Shown here one piece after another: positions 60,636 through 64,000 of a stretch of 64,000 bases of DNA; the stretch's first letter is position 1; the number at the start of each line of letters is the position of its first letter. This DNA is from Zanthoxylum bungeanum. Taxonomy: Eukaryota; Streptophyta; Magnoliopsida; Sapindales; Rutaceae. The DNA lies in NCBI GenBank assembly GCA_019454045.1, contig SKCR01033648.1, positions 1 through 64,000 on the forward strand, read 5' to 3'. Below the pieces are notes generated by a model. The model saw only the letters and a list, made by a program, of their open reading frames with translations, was not told the DNA's origin and searched no databases. Both the position numbers and the translations under genes were made by a program.

Positions 60636-61209
60636 TCACTCCTCAGCCCGCGCATGGGCAACTTGCTCAATCCGATTAGGCTCGGGAGGTAAAATCTCTG
60701 GCTCAGGCTCAGTAGAGGGGATCATAGTTTCAGCTTGATCGGAAGGAGAAGCTTCGACTTCACTTACAGGCACTTCAGGCTCGGGAGCTGGGGCCTCAAG
60801 CGCAACTTCTTCGGGGACTGTGGACATGGGCACGACAGTTATAGGCTCAGAGTATTGAATCTGCTCTGGAGGAGGTGCAAGTAAGGGAATGGCCTCATCC
60901 TCTGAGAGCTCCCCTTTGCAGTATTTGATGGCAGTGTGGACGGGCCCCATATCCACCATAGGCAATAACATCGGGATGATCTCCGCACAGTCTTCAATCC
61001 CGTCGAGCTTGGCTTTCTCTAGTTATTTGGCCTCGTCCCCCGCATCATCCATTTTTTTCTTCGCAATGGCGGAGGCATTGCGGAGGGAATCGTTCATTGT
61101 TGTAGTCTCGGTCATGCCCCTTTTTAGCTCGTGGACCTCGGAGACTAACTTTTGGATCTCCTCTTCCTTTTTGGCCAGTTCGGCCTCCCGGTCTGTAATT
61201 TGAGATTAG
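60636..61209 (-). pseudogene. antisense coiled-coil and Pro/Glu-rich ORF in the LARD
   Basis: On the strand opposite to the element, the frame from about 61209 encodes a charged heptad-rich stretch (REAELAKKEEEIQKLVSEVH), has one TAA (61023-61025), and continues as 60971-60636, ending with a Pro/Glu-rich segment (EAPAPEPEVPVSEVEA). Tat-lineage elements are known to carry extra ORFs, some antisense. No function is assigned. With the single stop ignored, it spans about 190 codons. Confidence 0.6.
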
Positions 61210-61594
61210 AAACCTTTTGGCTGGCTCTGAACAGTCGGTTGATTTGGTTTTGGCGAGAGAACCGTGGATACTTGACAAGTGTCACGACCATATTAAATCC
61301 TAAATATGATTTGATGGGCATTTATGATGGTAATGACGGTTTACGGTTTCCAAGGGACGGCTACCAGAAGGGTAAATATGGTATTTATTTCAAGCCATAG
61401 ACGCCGTTTGGACTGGTATCAGAAACCTCCGTGCCCGAACACATGAAGATGACGAGGACGCCCAGATTAATGATCAAGGCAGTTTCTGTGGCTCCTAGAG
61501 ACGAACACCGCCCTGCTGATCAACATTCCCTTTTGACTTTATAATTCCCGGTACCAACTCGTACACTCATTGAAACCGAGAACTATGGGACAGA

Positions 61595-62524
61595 TGTTGA
61601 TGGTGATTTTTGTGACGAAGTACATTGAATAGCTCGGCAATGGCAGAAAGAGAATTTCTCTTTTTGGGAGGATGAATAGTCTGAAAATATTGACAATTCC
61701 TTGACCAGACATAGTATTCAGATCTGGTCTCCAGGATTTGACCGACCCGAGGATATGATATAGTGCATGTATCAGAGTCCGACGACATTAGAACCAACCC
61801 CGACCACTATAGACTTGTAGCACGGGTCAGTCCTATCCTTTCTCCCGGATCAGAAGAATGAGCTTGTATATTATGGATCAGGTCGGACGCAGTTGGATTA
61901 ATTCGGCACAATAGTTTGCCGTCCTCGTGAAGTCCGACGTGTGACCAGGGCAGTTTGGGCATTTCCCCTGACACATGCCACCGCGTGAAAGAATCTTTAC
62001 AGGCTGTCTTCTTAAAGGTTGAGTGTGGATCATTCCCAATAAGGGATGGTTTAAAGGAAAGTCAGATGACAAACTTACTTTCGGCGGGGCAGTTGGAGCA
62101 GAGAGCCCATCAATCGGCAGGAAATCTGCGTGGTTGACGTCATAAAGATATGAGAATAATGCTATTTTTTCTTAGTATATAAGGGGAGGGTAAACACACT
62201 TGTAAGGTTTAGCAAAATTTTACTCAAACACTACTTGTAAGAAAAGACTAAGCAAAACAACTTGGTATTACACGACCACCCTTAAGAAGAGGTCGGCCGA
62301 ACTCGATTCAGTTATAAAACCTGTATTCTACTTTATTCTTGTGGACGTAGGTTGGATCCATTCCGCCGAACCACGTAAATCCTTTGTCGATTTTGTGTTT
62401 GTTCTTATTTTCTGATAAATTTGCTTTTGGATCCTAACAAACCAAATAAATTCACAGTTCGGGGAAGATTGTTCGAGGAAAAAGTTTTCGAATTTGTTCC
62501 TAAAATGAAAATCAGCCGTCAACA
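61595..62524 (+). mobile_element. 3' LTR of the LARD
   Basis: 930 bp, TGTTGATGG to GCCGTCAACA, matching 56842-57768. It is preceded by GAGAACTATGGGACAGA, a plausible purine-rich primer. Confidence 0.9.
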
Positions 62525-62616
62525 TTAGTAATACATAATAATTTAATCTTAATTGAAACTTTATAGTAATTTATCGTGGGCTGGGGCAGACTACTTGCAA
62601 ATTTTCACAGGCTTAC

Positions 62617-62696
62617 CTGTGTAACATGCACAAACTTCACAATCAGGAGGAGGAGACAGTTGGCTTTTCCCTGTCAGGACACGTGCACACATTGCA
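62617..62696 (-). other. exon-like fragment of unknown origin
   Basis: On the minus strand an 80-nt block is bounded by AG on one side and ACACAG|GTAAGC, a strong donor, on the other. One frame gives MCARVLTGKSQLSPPPDCEV followed by CACYTG, which looks protein-like with clustered Cys. I do not recognise the source. It may be a captured gene piece or chance. The surroundings (62530-63120) show nothing else. Confidence 0.3.
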
Positions 62697-63124
62697 CTTC
62701 AGCATAATAAAGGCCTCATATGTAATATTAGTATTGGGTCCTAAAGATATTTGTCCTTTGCCTATATGCCCATAAATACACTATATTTTTAGGCACTTGG
62801 TAAAAATAAGTTCACTTGGATACTTGAGATATTTCGTTTAATTTTTCATCCACTTTGAATAGAATTAGATTCATGTAACTTGTTGTAGTTAAACTAACCA
62901 AATCAGATTAAAAATAACCAGGGTCTTTTCCTACTGGTCACGTGATATTTTTTTCCCATTGCTACATGGATCTTACGATATTATTATATTATATTCGAAA
63001 TCATTATTTCATTAAACTCGATAAAATTTAGGTCTAATGTTAATGTAAATTCAAGTCTTCCTCGGGCTTACTTGATCTAATATCATTATTTGGAGTCATT
63101 TTCCATACCATATCACTTAGGTCT

Positions 63125-63430
63125 ACACTGGCAGGGGCGTCTCAATTTTTTTGGGATCTTAGGCGAAAAATTTAGTAAAACCTTATTAAATTAGAGATAA
63201 TTTTTTTTTTTTAAAATAATCATATTATTTGTTTGGAAAATAAGAAAAATCAAATTAAATGTTTACTAAAATGTAATAATTTAATAATTTTAATAATCTC
63301 ATACTAAAATTAACTAATCAATTAGGGAAACTTTATTTTTTACCTACAAATTATTAATAATTTTGTAACACATTTAAATATATACTCACAAATTTTTATG
63401 GGATCTTATATTTGGGACGAGGCTTTGGAC
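63125..63430. mobile_element. possible hAT-related fragment
   Basis: Contains CAGGGGCGTCTCAATTTTTT and TCTTAGGCGAAAA, phrases typical of a widespread plant hAT-related repeat and similar to those in the YUCCA intron. It ends near TTGGGACGAGG. Boundaries are uncertain. Confidence 0.4.
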
Positions 63431-63699
63431 ATGTAAGAACCATCTAACCGTATTTCTATCGTATACTCATCAATCGGTATTACATCCACTTTTTTTTCCT
63501 AATAAAATAATTAATTAAATAAACAAAATATAATAAATTTAAAAATATTCCAATAAAAATTATGATAAGAGCAAGATGGGAAGGAACTTGATGTGACTGA
63601 ACACATAAATCATGACCACAAATTTGGTTGGAAAATATCAAGAAATGTTAATATTGTGTAGCATTTTGTAATGAAAGTGACAAATTCGGATTAATCAAT

Positions 63700-64000
63700 T
63701 GGTCCAAATCATCACCATCAAGACATTTATGGTGTGTTTACTTGATGATAATGAGAATGGAGGAATGAGAGTCATTTCCAATAAAATTGTTTACTTCCTA
63801 AAAATGAATAAAAATGAGAATGGAAATGAGATGGGGCCCGCAAATTTGGGAATGTGGAATGAGAATCCCATTCCCACCACCCCATGGGAATGAGATTCCT
63901 ATTCCCATTATTGATGGGAAATGACAATATTATTCATAAGATAATTAATTAATATTAATTTATAAATAATAAATAAAATGTATTAATAATTAATCAATAA
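63700..64000. mobile_element. MITE rich in GGAATGAGA, cut by the window edge
   Basis: Repeated GAATGAGA, GGAATGAG and CCCATTCCC phrases on both strands after a TGTTTACTT start. This is a pattern seen in common plant MITEs. The 64-codon frame at 63699-63893 is not supported as a gene. Confidence 0.45.

Larger units (their letters stand above)
56842..62524 (+). mobile_element. LARD-like non-autonomous gypsy retrotransposon
   Basis: Paired LTRs (56842-57768 and 61595-62524), an exact 5-bp duplication TTAGT (56837-56841 and 62525-62529), a primer-binding site, and a 3.8-kb interior with almost no pol. The interior has a short gag-integrase remnant, two zones of tandem repeats and an antisense ORF. 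LTRs are about 93% alike over the first 215 bp by eye. LTR and primer-site style point to the Tat/Retand group. Confidence 0.9.

Overview
The window is a repeat-dense, AT-rich stretch of nuclear DNA from a flowering plant, most likely a eudicot. The evidence is a two-exon YUCCA flavin monooxygenase gene with GT-AG splice sites, plus copia, gypsy, CACTA, Mutator-like, hAT-like and SINE elements. I cannot name the species. I see no rRNA or tRNA gene, CRISPR array or bacterial-style operon. The only gene that looks functional is the YUCCA gene (minus strand, 16945-18636).

Layout. 1-13747 is a minus-strand copia element (copia-A) whose 3' LTR runs off the left edge. It carries two later solo LTRs: one inside its integrase (3523-5995) and one inside its leader (8541-10699). 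Copia-A itself landed in an older gypsy element whose integrase tail survives at 13748-14575. 16184-21867 holds a MITE, the YUCCA gene and its promoter. 21868-31440 is a deep nest: a MITE contains CACTA-1, which contains gypsy solo LTR A, which contains solo LTR B, which contains solo LTR C. Three of these junction pairs have exact target-site duplications. 31640-41799 carries scattered MITEs, three related SINEs, a miniature CACTA, a solo LTR and a Mutator-like element. 41800-44433 is another gypsy solo LTR. 44659-49675 is CACTA-2, with a decayed TNP2 transposase and a second ORF cut in frame by copia-C (49676 to about 56840). Copia-C's 3' LTR is itself split by a solo LTR (54754-56634). 56842-62524 is a complete non-autonomous gypsy-type element (LARD-like) with paired LTRs, tandem repeats, an in-frame gag-integrase remnant and an antisense coiled-coil ORF. 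The right edge holds an exon-like fragment and MITE pieces.

Functional reading. The YUCCA gene would make auxin (indole-3-acetic acid). Its upstream DNA has a TATA box, a MITE, and a cluster of G-boxes, one of them created by divergence within a short tandem duplication. None of the transposable-element coding regions is intact: stops, frameshifts, deletions and lost catalytic residues are listed below. Eight solo LTRs against three elements with both LTRs detectable suggests frequent LTR-LTR recombination. I found no clearly new biological system. The most unusual items are the nested insertion, the LARD with its antisense ORF, the CCAAT plus G-box array inside one LTR, and a TCGCGA-centred palindrome shared by two different LTR families. 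All boundaries and identities were judged by eye.
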